Below, piece by piece: positions 56,806 to 64,000 of a stretch of 64,000 nt of DNA. The notes under the pieces are model-generated. The model searched no databases, was not told where the DNA came from, and saw nothing but the letters and a program-made list of their open reading frames with translations. A program made the translations under genes and the position numbers. This DNA is from an uncultured Bacteriovoracaceae bacterium (GTDB lineage Bacteria; Bdellovibrionota; Bacteriovoracia; Bacteriovoracales; Bacteriovoracaceae). The stretch is from NCBI GenBank assembly GCA_937923325.1, contig CAKZUQ010000020.1:1-64000 (forward strand), read 5' to 3'. How positions within the stretch are numbered: the stretch's first letter is position 1; every line of letters begins with the position of its first letter.

Positions 56806-57549
56806 TTAAAACAGTAAGATCTTTAAACTAGAAATAAGTAGTATCATTGAGAGTAATATCTTCTTAGTATTATCCGAGACTTTATTATTAAGAGAAATTC
56901 CAAATTTTGAAATTGTCATCGCTCCGATAAACAATATAAAAGAAATCTTATAGTTAACATTTCCTTTTAGAAAATGAGGTATTAGTGCAAAACTCACCGA
57001 AAGCATCATGGCCATATTTGAATATGCAGCTATTTTGTTAAGTGGAACTTTTACAAGATCCTTTAATAGTGGAACATATATAACTCCTCCTCCAAGTCCT
57101 GTCATAGAAGAGAGGCAGCTTCCAAAAAACGATGTAACCGCTAGTTTTACGGAGCCTTCTAAAAATTCATCAGATGAAGGGTTGTTAGATTTATAAAAAA
57201 GAGTTTTAAAAACAACAAGTAGTAACACAATAGCAAAAACTGTTTTTAATACTTTTGAATCCAAGTAATTTGTTAGGTATGATCCACTCAAGGCTCCAAT
57301 TCCACAAAATATACAAAAATATAAAATGACACTTCTTGAAGGGGAGAGTTTTAGCTTTTTAAATTGATAGTTGTTTAACAGAGTATTGAGAAATACTGTT
57401 AGTAATGAAACAGATATTACCTCTACTGATTCCATCTTTGGATATATAGCATATAAAGTAGGAACAATTATTATTCCTCCTCCTACACCAAAGAAGCCGC
57501 TTAATATACCTACACCAAGGCCAGTAATAAATAGTATTAATATATCCAT
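56806..57549 (-). CDS. TauE/SafE (TSUP) family anion transporter
   Basis: A 247-residue membrane protein with about seven or eight segments in two similar halves: GILSGFFGVGGGIIIVP near the N-terminus and SSMTGLGGGVIYVPLL in the second half are the paired TSUP motifs. Members move sulfite, sulfoacetate or other small organic anions. No linked sulfur genes are nearby, so the substrate is open. Terminator directly downstream. Confidence 0.88.
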   Translation of the reverse strand: MDILILFITGLGVGILSGFFGVGGGIIIVPTLYAIYPKMESVEVISVSLLTVFLNTLLNNYQFKKLKLSPSRSVILYFCIFCGIGALSGSYLTNYLDSKVLKTVFAIVLLLVVFKTLFYKSNNPSSDEFLEGSVKLAVTSFFGSCLSSMTGLGGGVIYVPLLKDLVKVPLNKIAAYSNMAMMLSVSFALIPHFLKGNVNYKISFILFIGAMTISKFGISLNNKVSDNTKKILLSMILLISSLKILLF

Positions 57550-57635
57550 AAACTAAGCTTAGCAAATAATGCCTAGTCCATGAAGAAATATTCCTCTGTA
57601 GTAAAATTAGTCCTAAATAATGAGGAGATTGAAAA

Positions 57636-58160
57636 ATGAATAAATTAGCTTTAAGTGTAGTTTTATTAATATGTTTTGCTTTTAGTGCTAAAGCTGGAGT
57701 TCTAGTTGATCCATATATTGGCTTTGGCACACAAAAATCTACACTAGATGCTACTAGTAGCAATTTTGATGAAGATACACAAACAGCTAAGTTTTTAGGT
57801 TCTAGGTTGGGATATAGTTACTTATTGTTTTCGGCAGGTATTGATTATCAGGTTTTAGAAGACGAAGATCTTAGTCAAAAGAATATTAGTTTGTTCTTTG
57901 GTGTAGACTTACCAATTTTATTAAGAGCTTGGGCCGAGTATTTTGTAGATTCAAGTTTTAAGCACGATTTAATTGATGATGTAGATTTTAAAGATGGGTA
58001 TTCTTTAGGGGTTGGTTTTACAGCACTTCCATTTGTATCTTTAAATTTAGAAGCTCAAGTAATGAACTATGATATGAGTCTTAAATCTGCCCCTTCGAAT
58101 AAGTTCGAAGCTAACTCAGCAGCTTATATTTTATCTGTGTCTTTACCATTAGACTTATAA
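57636..58160 (+). CDS. Small outer-membrane beta-barrel protein (paralogue 1)
   Basis: A 174-residue protein with signal peptide ending AKAG and eight or so predicted amphipathic strands (VLVDPYIGFG first, AAYILSVSLPLDL last). It is paralogous to the next gene: both share a PILxRAWAEY segment, an LPFxxxN(L/F)E segment and a YxLSVSLP C-terminus. OmpW/Ail-sized barrel. ATG preceded by TGAGGAGA. Function unknown. Confidence 0.68.
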   Translation: MNKLALSVVLLICFAFSAKAGVLVDPYIGFGTQKSTLDATSSNFDEDTQTAKFLGSRLGYSYLLFSAGIDYQVLEDEDLSQKNISLFFGVDLPILLRAWAEYFVDSSFKHDLIDDVDFKDGYSLGVGFTALPFVSLNLEAQVMNYDMSLKSAPSNKFEANSAAYILSVSLPLDL

Positions 58161-58223
58161 CAAAAAATCAGAAATAATATTTTGTATAGAATATATAGTA
58201 AATTTACTTTAAAGGAGTAATCT

Positions 58224-58730
58224 ATGAAAAAGTTTATCTTAGCAATTGTCGCTATGAGTGTATTTACAACAGCTCAAGCTAGTTTTTTAATTGAGCCTTA
58301 TTTAGGAACTCATGTTTCTTCTGATGTGGATAATGGAACAAGCAAAGACTTCAGTGGAATTGGTATGGGAGCTAGATTAGGATGGCAAAACTTGGGATTA
58401 CAATTAGGGTTAAATTATAAGATAGCTGATTTGGATGTAGATGATAGAGGTGACGCTGATTATAATCATTTCGGGGCTTTTGTTGGTTATGAATTTCCTA
58501 TTTTAGTTAGAGCATGGGCAGAGTATGTTCTTTCTTCCAATGTTGATTTTGACAATGGTGCAGATATGGGAAGTGGATCTGGTACAACAATAGGTTTTGG
58601 TTACACTGGTTTACCATTTCTTGCTATAAATTTTGAAACAACTAAAATAACATATGATGATAACTCATCACAAAGAACAGATGATATTAACTCTTATATG
58701 CTTTCTGTTTCTCTACCTTTTACTTTTTAA
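58224..58730 (+). CDS. Small outer-membrane beta-barrel protein (paralogue 2)
   Basis: A 168-residue protein with signal peptide ending AQAS. The pattern FLIEPYLGTH, PILVRAWAEYVLSS, LPFLAINFE and SYMLSVSLPFTF shows common ancestry with the gene at 57636. It has its own ribosome site (AAAGGAG), and 63 bases separate the two genes. C-terminal phenylalanine fits outer-membrane insertion. Function unknown. Confidence 0.68.
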   Translation: MKKFILAIVAMSVFTTAQASFLIEPYLGTHVSSDVDNGTSKDFSGIGMGARLGWQNLGLQLGLNYKIADLDVDDRGDADYNHFGAFVGYEFPILVRAWAEYVLSSNVDFDNGADMGSGSGTTIGFGYTGLPFLAINFETTKITYDDNSSQRTDDINSYMLSVSLPFTF

Positions 58731-58803
58731 TATAAAAATATTAGTCAAAAATTAAATTATTATGAGCAAGCTTTAAGCTTGCTCAATTCTTATTAAGGAA
58801 AAG

Positions 58804-59349
58804 ATGAAAAAAATTATTTTTATACTTGTAACTCTGGTTTCATTAAACTCTTATTCTTTTCAAATTAAAACTTCGCCGTTGTTACCAATAATAGGTGGGT
58901 TGAGTGCAGAGCTTGGTTTTGGAGTTACTGATAATGTTGCAGTTGGTGTTGGGGGATTCGCTTGGCGCTTTGATGATGGGCTAACAGAATATAACGCTAG
59001 TGAATATCATGCTCGCATAGACTATATGTTCAATGGTGTGTTTACTCAGGGATGGTACCTATCTGCAGTACTCTCACGAATTGATGTTGCTGTTACTGTG
59101 AGTAGTTTTAACTTATTTGGTCCTTCTTCTGATGCTAACGGAGAGGGAAGTGCGACGGGCTTTATTGCTATTGGTGGTTATAGATGGCAATGGCCTACTT
59201 TTTTTATTGATTTAGGCTTGGCATACAGTTCATATAATTTCGATGGTGGAACAATTGAAGTAGATGATGGAACCACTACAAGTGAAGTAGATTCTCCATC
59301 TAGTATTAGTGGGCCTAGTTTAGAGTTTAATATAGGTTGGGTTTTTTAG
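58804..59349 (+). CDS. Small outer-membrane beta-barrel protein
   Basis: A 181-residue protein with signal peptide (MKKIIFILVTLVSLNSYS), alternating strands and a C-terminal strand ending in WVF. It opens with PLLPIIGGLSAELGFGVTDN, a strand-turn pattern seen in DUF3575-like barrels. It shares size and placement but little sequence with the two preceding genes. A bidirectional terminator follows. Confidence 0.62.
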   Translation: MKKIIFILVTLVSLNSYSFQIKTSPLLPIIGGLSAELGFGVTDNVAVGVGGFAWRFDDGLTEYNASEYHARIDYMFNGVFTQGWYLSAVLSRIDVAVTVSSFNLFGPSSDANGEGSATGFIAIGGYRWQWPTFFIDLGLAYSSYNFDGGTIEVDDGTTTSEVDSPSSISGPSLEFNIGWVF

Positions 59350-59386
59350 TATTAAAATCACCTTTTCTTAGATAAATGTTACAAAA

Positions 59387-59416
59387 AAAGGGAGCCATTA
59401 AAGCTCCCTTTCTTTT
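59387..59416. terminator. Bidirectional terminator between the barrel gene and rpsD
   Basis: AAAGGGAGC (59387-59395) and GCTCCCTTT (59403-59411) pair around CATTAAA, followed by CTTTTT on the plus strand and an A-rich stretch that gives T-runs on the minus strand. Confidence 0.8.
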
Positions 59417-59435
59417 TATAAAAATTATTAAATTC

Positions 59436-60071
59436 TTATTTGATTTTCCAGTAATATTCGATCACTAATCGTTTTTCGAAAGCAAATGGAATATCTTCTG
59501 GTAATGGCTCTGCCATAAATTTTGCTTTTTCTTTCTCTCCATCTTTTTCAGCAGATAAGAACGCAGGTATAGCTGAAAGTCTAGGTCTCGCTTTTGCTTG
59601 TAAGTAGTTAGCTGATTTAGCACCTTTATCGATGATTGTTAATTCATCACCAACTTTAACAGTTGCTGAAGCGATATCTACTTTTTTTCCGTTAATTCTG
59701 ATATGTCCGTGAGAAACCATTTGTCTAGCTGCTGCCATTGATGGTGCCCAGTTTAATCTAAATACTACGTTATCTAATCTAGACTCAAGATTAATGATTA
59801 AAGTATCAACCCATGATCTTGATTTATCTTTTTTACATTTTTTTACTAGGTTTACTAGTTGCTTTTCTCTTACACCATAGTGAAATCTAACTTTTTGTTT
59901 TTCCATAAGACGAATCGTATAGTCAGAAAGTTTCTTTCTTTTCATTCCGTGCATACCTGGACCATAAGGTCTTCTTTCTAGTGCACCAGCTTTACCAAGT
60001 CCTGGAAGTTCAATTCCAAGTCTTCTTTGGATTTTAAAACATGAAGTTTTACCCATTGTTGTTTTAGACAT
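59436..60071 (-). CDS. rpsD: 30S ribosomal protein S4
   Basis: A 211-residue S4 with the usual layout: N-terminal LGIELPGL and ERRPYGPGMHG, then the S4 RNA-binding domain (LESRLDNVVFRL, ARQMVSHGHIRINGKKV). The N-terminal cysteine cluster of zinc-containing S4 is reduced to one Cys (C11), so this is a zinc-free version. It nucleates 30S assembly. Here it is a single gene, not in the usual alpha operon with rpsM-rpsK-rpoA. A long leader (60072-60347) precedes it. Confidence 0.95.
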   Translation of the reverse strand: MSKTTMGKTSCFKIQRRLGIELPGLGKAGALERRPYGPGMHGMKRKKLSDYTIRLMEKQKVRFHYGVREKQLVNLVKKCKKDKSRSWVDTLIINLESRLDNVVFRLNWAPSMAAARQMVSHGHIRINGKKVDIASATVKVGDELTIIDKGAKSANYLQAKARPRLSAIPAFLSAEKDGEKEKAKFMAEPLPEDIPFAFEKRLVIEYYWKIK

Positions 60072-60113
60072 AATCTAATTCCTTTTTTTACTAAAAGAGA
60101 ATTATCCGGAAAT

Positions 60114-60132
60114 CTCTAAGTGACACTTAGAG
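60114..60132. promoter_or_regulatory. Palindrome in the rpsD leader
   Basis: CTCTAAGTG (60114-60122) and CACTTAGAG (60124-60132) are perfect arms around one base, 43 bases before the rpsD start. It could be an operator or the stem of an S4-binding leader. The rest of the 276-base leader shows no gene. Confidence 0.4.
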
Positions 60133-60347
60133 TTTAAGTTACCGTCAAATTCAAACTTTCGTTTGTTAATTTGTGTTTGCGGGAAACGGATTTGTATTAA
60201 TTCACCTAAAAAGCCCACATCCATATTTAAGTATTAGTCTTTTATAATAAATTGACCTATTTAGCAATAGGGAATCTAGTTTTGATTTTTTTTGTGCGTA
60301 AAGTCAATCTCTTTTTCACAAAAAAAAATATTTTAATCTCTTAAGCT

Positions 60348-60908
60348 CTATCTGATTCTTTTTCTTTTAAGCATTTTTTCTATATCAACTAGCTCTTTTA
60401 TCTTCATTTCTTTAAGAACAGTCTCCTTTCTTTGGGAATAGTCCAAGGCATCATAAAAGGTAAGTTTCCAATCGTGAGGGTTATTCTTTTCTAGGTAGTT
60501 AATTCCAAATATATAATAAGGTCTTTTCTTTGGGGTGAACTGCAGTCTAATATAGTCAATAGTGTCTAGAACAAGAGGTTCTTTTAAATCGAAGTCAAAT
60601 ATCTTTCCATCGGCCATTAAAACCATGTGAAAATAACCTAAAAGTACTCGTTCATTTGGCTTTTGTCTTGAATAGAAGCCACTGGTCTCCAAAAAGCCAC
60701 CACCAACAATTTTTAAAACATTTGAGTTGGATATATCAATATTTCTTTTCAGAGCCTCTTGCAAGAAAAGCTCTGTATTTTTTCCACAAAACCTTGGAGT
60801 GTAGTAGTTATTAAAGTGTTCTATAAAAAGTTTTTTTAGCTTTGGTATATCAGCACTAAAGGTATTTGTACTTAAAAGAATATGGAGCAGAATTAATATT
60901 TTTTTCAT
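60348..60908 (-). CDS. Exported Cys-His-Asp protein, papain/amidase-like
   Basis: A 186-residue exported protein (signal peptide ending FSAD). Cys41 in RFCGKNTELFLQEA, His94 in LGYFHMVLMADG and Asp105 or Asp107 in KIFDFDLKEP follow the order and spacing of Cys-His-Asp amidohydrolases such as the N-terminal glutamine amidase family (which has C-x-x-N, YHVV and VxDLD). This is pattern resemblance only. A second protein of the same triad type lies at 22475. Confidence 0.5.
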   Translation of the reverse strand: MKKILILLHILLSTNTFSADIPKLKKLFIEHFNNYYTPRFCGKNTELFLQEALKRNIDISNSNVLKIVGGGFLETSGFYSRQKPNERVLLGYFHMVLMADGKIFDFDLKEPLVLDTIDYIRLQFTPKKRPYYIFGINYLEKNNPHDWKLTFYDALDYSQRKETVLKEMKIKELVDIEKMLKRKRIR

Positions 60909-60970
60909 AAAAATTAATTATCATAACTATTGTCGCTGTAAGTGTAGGTATGAAAAAAGTTCACCTAAAA

Positions 60971-61001
60971 GTGAGAGCTTAACTACGATTAAACTCTCAA
61001 T
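60971..61001 (-). terminator. Weak terminator after ribH
   Basis: TGAGAGCTTAA and TTAAACTCTCA pair with one mismatch around CTACGA, just after the ribH stop on the minus strand, followed by a short T-run. Confidence 0.4.
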
Positions 61002-61015
61002 TAAATACTAAAAAC

Positions 61016-61486
61016 CTAGATCTCGTTAATTTTTTTCATTAAATTAATCATTTCAATTGCACCTAAAGTTACTTCCCAGCCTTTGTTTCCAGCTTTTGTT
61101 CCAGCTCTCTCTACGGCCTGCTCTATCGACTCAGTTGTTAAAACACCAAACATAACTGGAACTCCTGATTCAAGGCCAGCTTGTGTGATACCTTTTGCAG
61201 CCTCATTGCAAACATAATCATAATGAGAAGTCGCACCTCTAATAACACACCCTAAGCAAATAACAGCATCGAACTTTCCAGATTTTGCCAATTTCTTAGC
61301 AACTAAAGGTAGTTCAAAAGCACCAGGAACCCAAACTTCAGTAATGTTATCTTCATTTAAACCATGTCTTTTAAGGCAATCTTTAGAACCAGCATGAAGT
61401 TTGGATACAATAAATTCATTAAACCTTGCACTTATAATTGCTACTCTTTCATTATTTAAAATTAAGTTACCTTCCATTATATTCAT
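61016..61486 (-). CDS. ribH: 6,7-dimethyl-8-ribityllumazine synthase
   Basis: A 156-residue lumazine synthase. Motifs: [38 protein letters not shown] and [17 protein letters not shown]. It condenses the ribB product with aminoribitylaminouracil. ATG 61486 follows AAGGAG and overlaps the ribB stop by one base. Last gene of the riboflavin operon. Confidence 0.95.
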   Translation of the reverse strand: MNIMEGNLILNNERVAIISARFNEFIVSKLHAGSKDCLKRHGLNEDNITEVWVPGAFELPLVAKKLAKSGKFDAVICLGCVIRGATSHYDYVCNEAAKGITQAGLESGVPVMFGVLTTESIEQAVERAGTKAGNKGWEVTLGAIEMINLMKKINEI

Positions 61487-62097
61487 TATAAGTTCTCCTT
61501 CTTGTATTTGATTAAATCTTCGATAGTTATTAGCTTCATACTATGTTTATTTGCAATTTTTATAAGATCATTAACTCTAGCACATGTCCCATCGTCGTTA
61601 AGAATTTCACAAATAACTCCAGCTTTTGAAAAACCAGCTAAGCTTGCTAATTCAACAGCAGCCTCAGTATGCCCATCTCTTGATAGAACACCACCGTCAT
61701 TTGCAATAAGTGGAAAAATATGTCCAGGACTTACAAAGTCAGAAGGAGTGGATTTATCTTGACCTAGCAGAGACGCCGTGTGCGCTCTGTCTTTGGAGCT
61801 TATACCTGTTGTAATTCCTTTTGATGCATCTACAGATATCGTAAAAGCTGTGCCATGCGAGTCGCTTAAATCTTTTACCATCAAAGGTAAGTTAAGTTTC
61901 TTAGCAATAGAAGAAGAGATAGGCGTACAAATTAGGCCTTTTCCATGAGTGGCCATAAAGGTGATATCTTTAGGTGTGACTTTATCTGCGGCCATAATGA
62001 AATCACCTTCATTTTCTCTATTTTCATCGTCAACGACAATAACCATTTTTCCATTCTTTATGTCTTCAATAGCATCTTCTATTTTATCAAAAAGCAT
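61486..62097 (-). CDS. ribB: 3,4-dihydroxy-2-butanone 4-phosphate synthase
   Basis: A protein of about 203 residues. The start is ATG 62097, which overlaps the ribE stop (TAATG) and has AAAGGA upstream; an earlier ATG at 62103 is possible. Motifs: [57 protein letters not shown]. It lacks the RibA GTP cyclohydrolase II domain that is often fused, so RibA must be elsewhere. Essential for riboflavin synthesis. Confidence 0.93.
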   Translation of the reverse strand: MLFDKIEDAIEDIKNGKMVIVVDDENRENEGDFIMAADKVTPKDITFMATHGKGLICTPISSSIAKKLNLPLMVKDLSDSHGTAFTISVDASKGITTGISSKDRAHTASLLGQDKSTPSDFVSPGHIFPLIANDGGVLSRDGHTEAAVELASLAGFSKAGVICEILNDDGTCARVNDLIKIANKHSMKLITIEDLIKYKKENL

Positions 62098-62726
62098 TAC
62101 CATTCCTTTAGAGTTTGCTCAAAACTCGCTCTTTTATTTTCAAATTTGGTGAAGTGTTCAAGGTATTTGGCCATGATATCGACTTCTATATTTACAGTGT
62201 CATTAACACTCTTTGTATGAAAAATTGTATTCTCATAAGTGTGTGGAATCAAAGATACAGTGAATTTATTATCTATAATATGTGCAATGGTCAAACTTGT
62301 TCCATCAATAGCAATAGAACCTTCCTTTATAATATATTTATGTAGATGGTTTTGAGTTGAAAAAGATATATCTATATTTTTTCCAGTTTTCGTTATATTT
62401 AAAATCTTACCAGTTCCATTCACGTGACCCTGGACTATATGACCACCAAGCCTATCGCTAGCTTTTAAGGCAAGTTCAAGGTTAACCTTATCATTAACTT
62501 TTAATGAACCAAGATTTGTTTTTTGTAAAGTTACATGTATAGCCTGGCACTTAAATGCATTACCTTCAATTTTCGTTGCTGTTAAGCACACTCCATTTGT
62601 GGCAACTGAATCATCGATACTTATCTCATCTATTAAAGCATTTGACTCAATCACAAATTCTTTACCTTCTGTATTTGAAGATATTCCCTTGATTATTCCT
62701 ATATCTTTAATTAACCCTGTAAACAT
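62097..62726 (-). CDS. ribE: Riboflavin synthase alpha chain
   Basis: A 209-residue protein with the MFTGLI start and two lumazine-binding repeats: VATNGVCLTATKI and GHIVQGHVNGTGKI in the first half, IAIDGTSLTIAHI in the second. It dismutates two lumazines to riboflavin. It overlaps ribD by 16 bases and is followed by ribB with overlap. Confidence 0.95.
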   Translation of the reverse strand: MFTGLIKDIGIIKGISSNTEGKEFVIESNALIDEISIDDSVATNGVCLTATKIEGNAFKCQAIHVTLQKTNLGSLKVNDKVNLELALKASDRLGGHIVQGHVNGTGKILNITKTGKNIDISFSTQNHLHKYIIKEGSIAIDGTSLTIAHIIDNKFTVSLIPHTYENTIFHTKSVNDTVNIEVDIMAKYLEHFTKFENKRASFEQTLKEW

Positions 62727-63754
62727 GTTTTTTTCCTATAAGCCGTCATGACTACATTATCTTCTATTATTTCCCAGCTAATATTTTGAAACATATAGCT
62801 ATTAGAAATTTCAGTAAGATTTTCTTTTGCTAAAGGGGAGGTTCCTTGACCTAGAATTTTTGGGGCAATATAAACAGTTATCTTATCGAATAAATTTTCT
62901 TTTAAAAATAACTCTATTGTCTTAGCTCCACCCTCTACATATATAGATTTTATATCATGATTTTCATATAAATTTTGAAGTGTCGAACTTAAGTCTTGAG
63001 TGGGGTCCTTAATCAGTTGTATTGTTTGAGATTTGAAGTTATCTTTAAGTAAATTTAAGGAGGTATTTTCAATCTTTTTATTTGTAAGAATTATTCGTTT
63101 CGTTGAGTATTCAGGTTTATCCAATCTTATAGTTAATTTGGGGTCATCTTTTAAGGCTGTATTAGCCCCAACTAATATTGAATCATATAGAGCTCGTTGT
63201 TTGTGAACATGAAGCCTTGACTCTTGTGATGTGATCCATTTGGAATCTCCATTTAATGTTGACATTTTTCCATCTAAAGTTTGAGCATATTTTAAGTGCA
63301 CAAAAGGTCTTTGTTCTGTAATATGGGAGAAAAACACTTCATTTAACTCTCTACCTTCTTTTTCTAAAATATTTGTAATAACCTCTATTCCAGCGTCTCT
63401 TAGAAGTTGAACTCCTTTTCCGGCAACATGAGAATTCGGATCAATATTTGAGATAACAACTTTTTTAAACCCTTCTTTGATTAGTCTTTGTGCGCATGGA
63501 GGTGTTCTTTTGTTGGTATGACAGCATGGTTCTAGATTTGAGAATATTGTTGCTCCAACAAGTGAAGTCTTTGCATTCTTAATAGCATCTAGTTCAGCAT
63601 GATCTTCACCTGGGCCTTTATGGTAACCTTTGGATATTACCTCTCCATTCTTTACAATTATAGCTCCAACATATGGATTAGGAGATACTTTACCTTTGGC
63701 CTTAAGAGCTAGCTCAAAGCATTCTTGAATATACTTTTCATTCTGATCTTTCAG
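62711..63754 (-). CDS. ribD: Bifunctional RibD deaminase/reductase with a CTG start
   Basis: The complete gene encodes about 347 residues. The N-terminal deaminase domain has DHAELDA (His52, Glu54) and EPCCHTNKRTPPCAQRL (zinc ligands Cys77 and Cys87). The C-terminal reductase domain begins near residue 145 (LKYAQTLDGKMS, ILVGANTALKDDPKL). No ATG, GTG or TTG fits the start of the deaminase domain. The best candidate is CTG 63754, seven bases after AGGAG; the protein would then open MKDQNEKYIQECFELALKAK. An internal GTG at 63337 would remove the deaminase domain. It overlaps the upstream gene by 17 bases. Confidence 0.85.
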   Translation of the reverse strand: MKDQNEKYIQECFELALKAKGKVSPNPYVGAIIVKNGEVISKGYHKGPGEDHAELDAIKNAKTSLVGATIFSNLEPCCHTNKRTPPCAQRLIKEGFKKVVISNIDPNSHVAGKGVQLLRDAGIEVITNILEKEGRELNEVFFSHITEQRPFVHLKYAQTLDGKMSTLNGDSKWITSQESRLHVHKQRALYDSILVGANTALKDDPKLTIRLDKPEYSTKRIILTNKKIENTSLNLLKDNFKSQTIQLIKDPTQDLSSTLQNLYENHDIKSIYVEGGAKTIELFLKENLFDKITVYIAPKILGQGTSPLAKENLTEISNSYMFQNISWEIIEDNVVMTAYRKKTCLQG

Positions 63755-64000
63755 TGTGACACTCCTCTGAAAAATCTAAAAATTCATATGTCTTTGCAAG
63801 GTCTACATAATACTTTAATGAATAAGCTGGTTGGACACCCATCCATTCTTTAATACTGCTTTGAGCTTTGTTTTGAAAGATCCACTTTACTATGCACGAT
63901 TGTCTTAAGCATTTAGCAGTTATAAGCGTATCTGTTTTTTTAGATAAGTCTTTAAAAAGTATCTCTATGCCTCTAGGTGATATTCCTCCCGCAAGAATAG
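63738..64000 (-). CDS. 3' end of a gene running off the right edge
   Basis: The last 86 or so codons of a minus-strand gene are visible, with a stop at 63740-63738. The residues ISPRGIEILFKDLSK, KCLRQSCIVKWIFQ and IKEWMGVQPAYSLKYYV recall the C-terminal helical domain of DNA polymerase III delta subunit (HolA), but the match is weak. It overlaps ribD by 17 bases, so the genes are translationally coupled. Confidence 0.6.
   Translation of the reverse strand, partial: ILAGGISPRGIEILFKDLSKKTDTLITAKCLRQSCIVKWIFQNKAQSSIKEWMGVQPAYSLKYYVDLAKTYEFLDFSEECHTERSE

Noticed and set aside
61502..62345. Plus-strand ORFs across the riboflavin operon
   Set aside because: They are antisense shadows of well-identified rib genes.

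Overview
The window is AT-rich, densely coded bacterial DNA from a Gram-negative organism: it carries outer-membrane beta-barrels, many lipoproteins with lipobox cysteines, and many Sec signal peptides. The strongly AT-biased codon use, a GldA/F/G-like ABC cassette with a DUF4340 protein, and an unusually rich set of secreted hydrolases (subtilisin-like and trypsin-like proteases, non-specific nuclease, papain-fold enzymes, deamidase-like proteins) fit a predatory Bdellovibrionota-type bacterium such as the Bacteriovorax/Halobacteriovorax group. That assignment is inference; no rRNA is present to prove it. No tRNA, rRNA, CRISPR array or intact mobile element was recognised.

Layout. 1-448: intergenic, with a short scar of an Rhs/YD-repeat gene. 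455-5913: one operon of a small protein, a membrane-tethered Hsp20 protein, ABC ATPase, permease, GldG-like auxiliary protein and DUF4340 protein. 5983-7130: genomic debris, namely a phage-type gene broken by a 5-bp tandem duplication plus a nonsense codon, a frameshifted serine-recombinase C-terminus and a second copy of the YD scar. 7312-15471: mostly exported proteins (rhodanese lipoprotein, a peptide deformylase with a signal peptide, di-heme peroxidase, nuclease, YiiX-like lipoprotein) plus a CobW metallochaperone. 15640-31000: FadH, ThrE-type exporter, TrmB, DNA polymerase II, a secreted glutaminase-like enzyme, two secreted serine proteases, UvrA and a run of small exported proteins.

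31239-41075: PriA, then a CarH-like MerR regulator with a putative cobalamin-binding domain, a FabZ-like hotdog protein, and a tightly packed six-gene run: exported helical-repeat protein, outer-membrane barrel, lipoprotein, SDR-SRPBCC protein, photolyase and FAD oxidoreductase. I read this as a light-responsive DNA-repair and envelope module; its three exported components are the most novel part of the window.

41130-56659: a degenerate HD-GYP protein with a partner, YbiT-type ABC-F protein, UNG, an outer-membrane protein, a LysR regulator, a VTT-flavoreductase fusion with a DUF547 protein, YidD, FolE2, DUF2797, CysS, a pyroglutamyl-peptidase-like exported protein, DksA-type protein and an unlisted 49-residue protein. 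56806-64000: TauE/SafE transporter, three small outer-membrane proteins, RpsD, an exported Cys-His-Asp protein and the riboflavin operon ribD-ribE-ribB-ribH. ribD appears to begin at a rare CTG codon inside the gene upstream.
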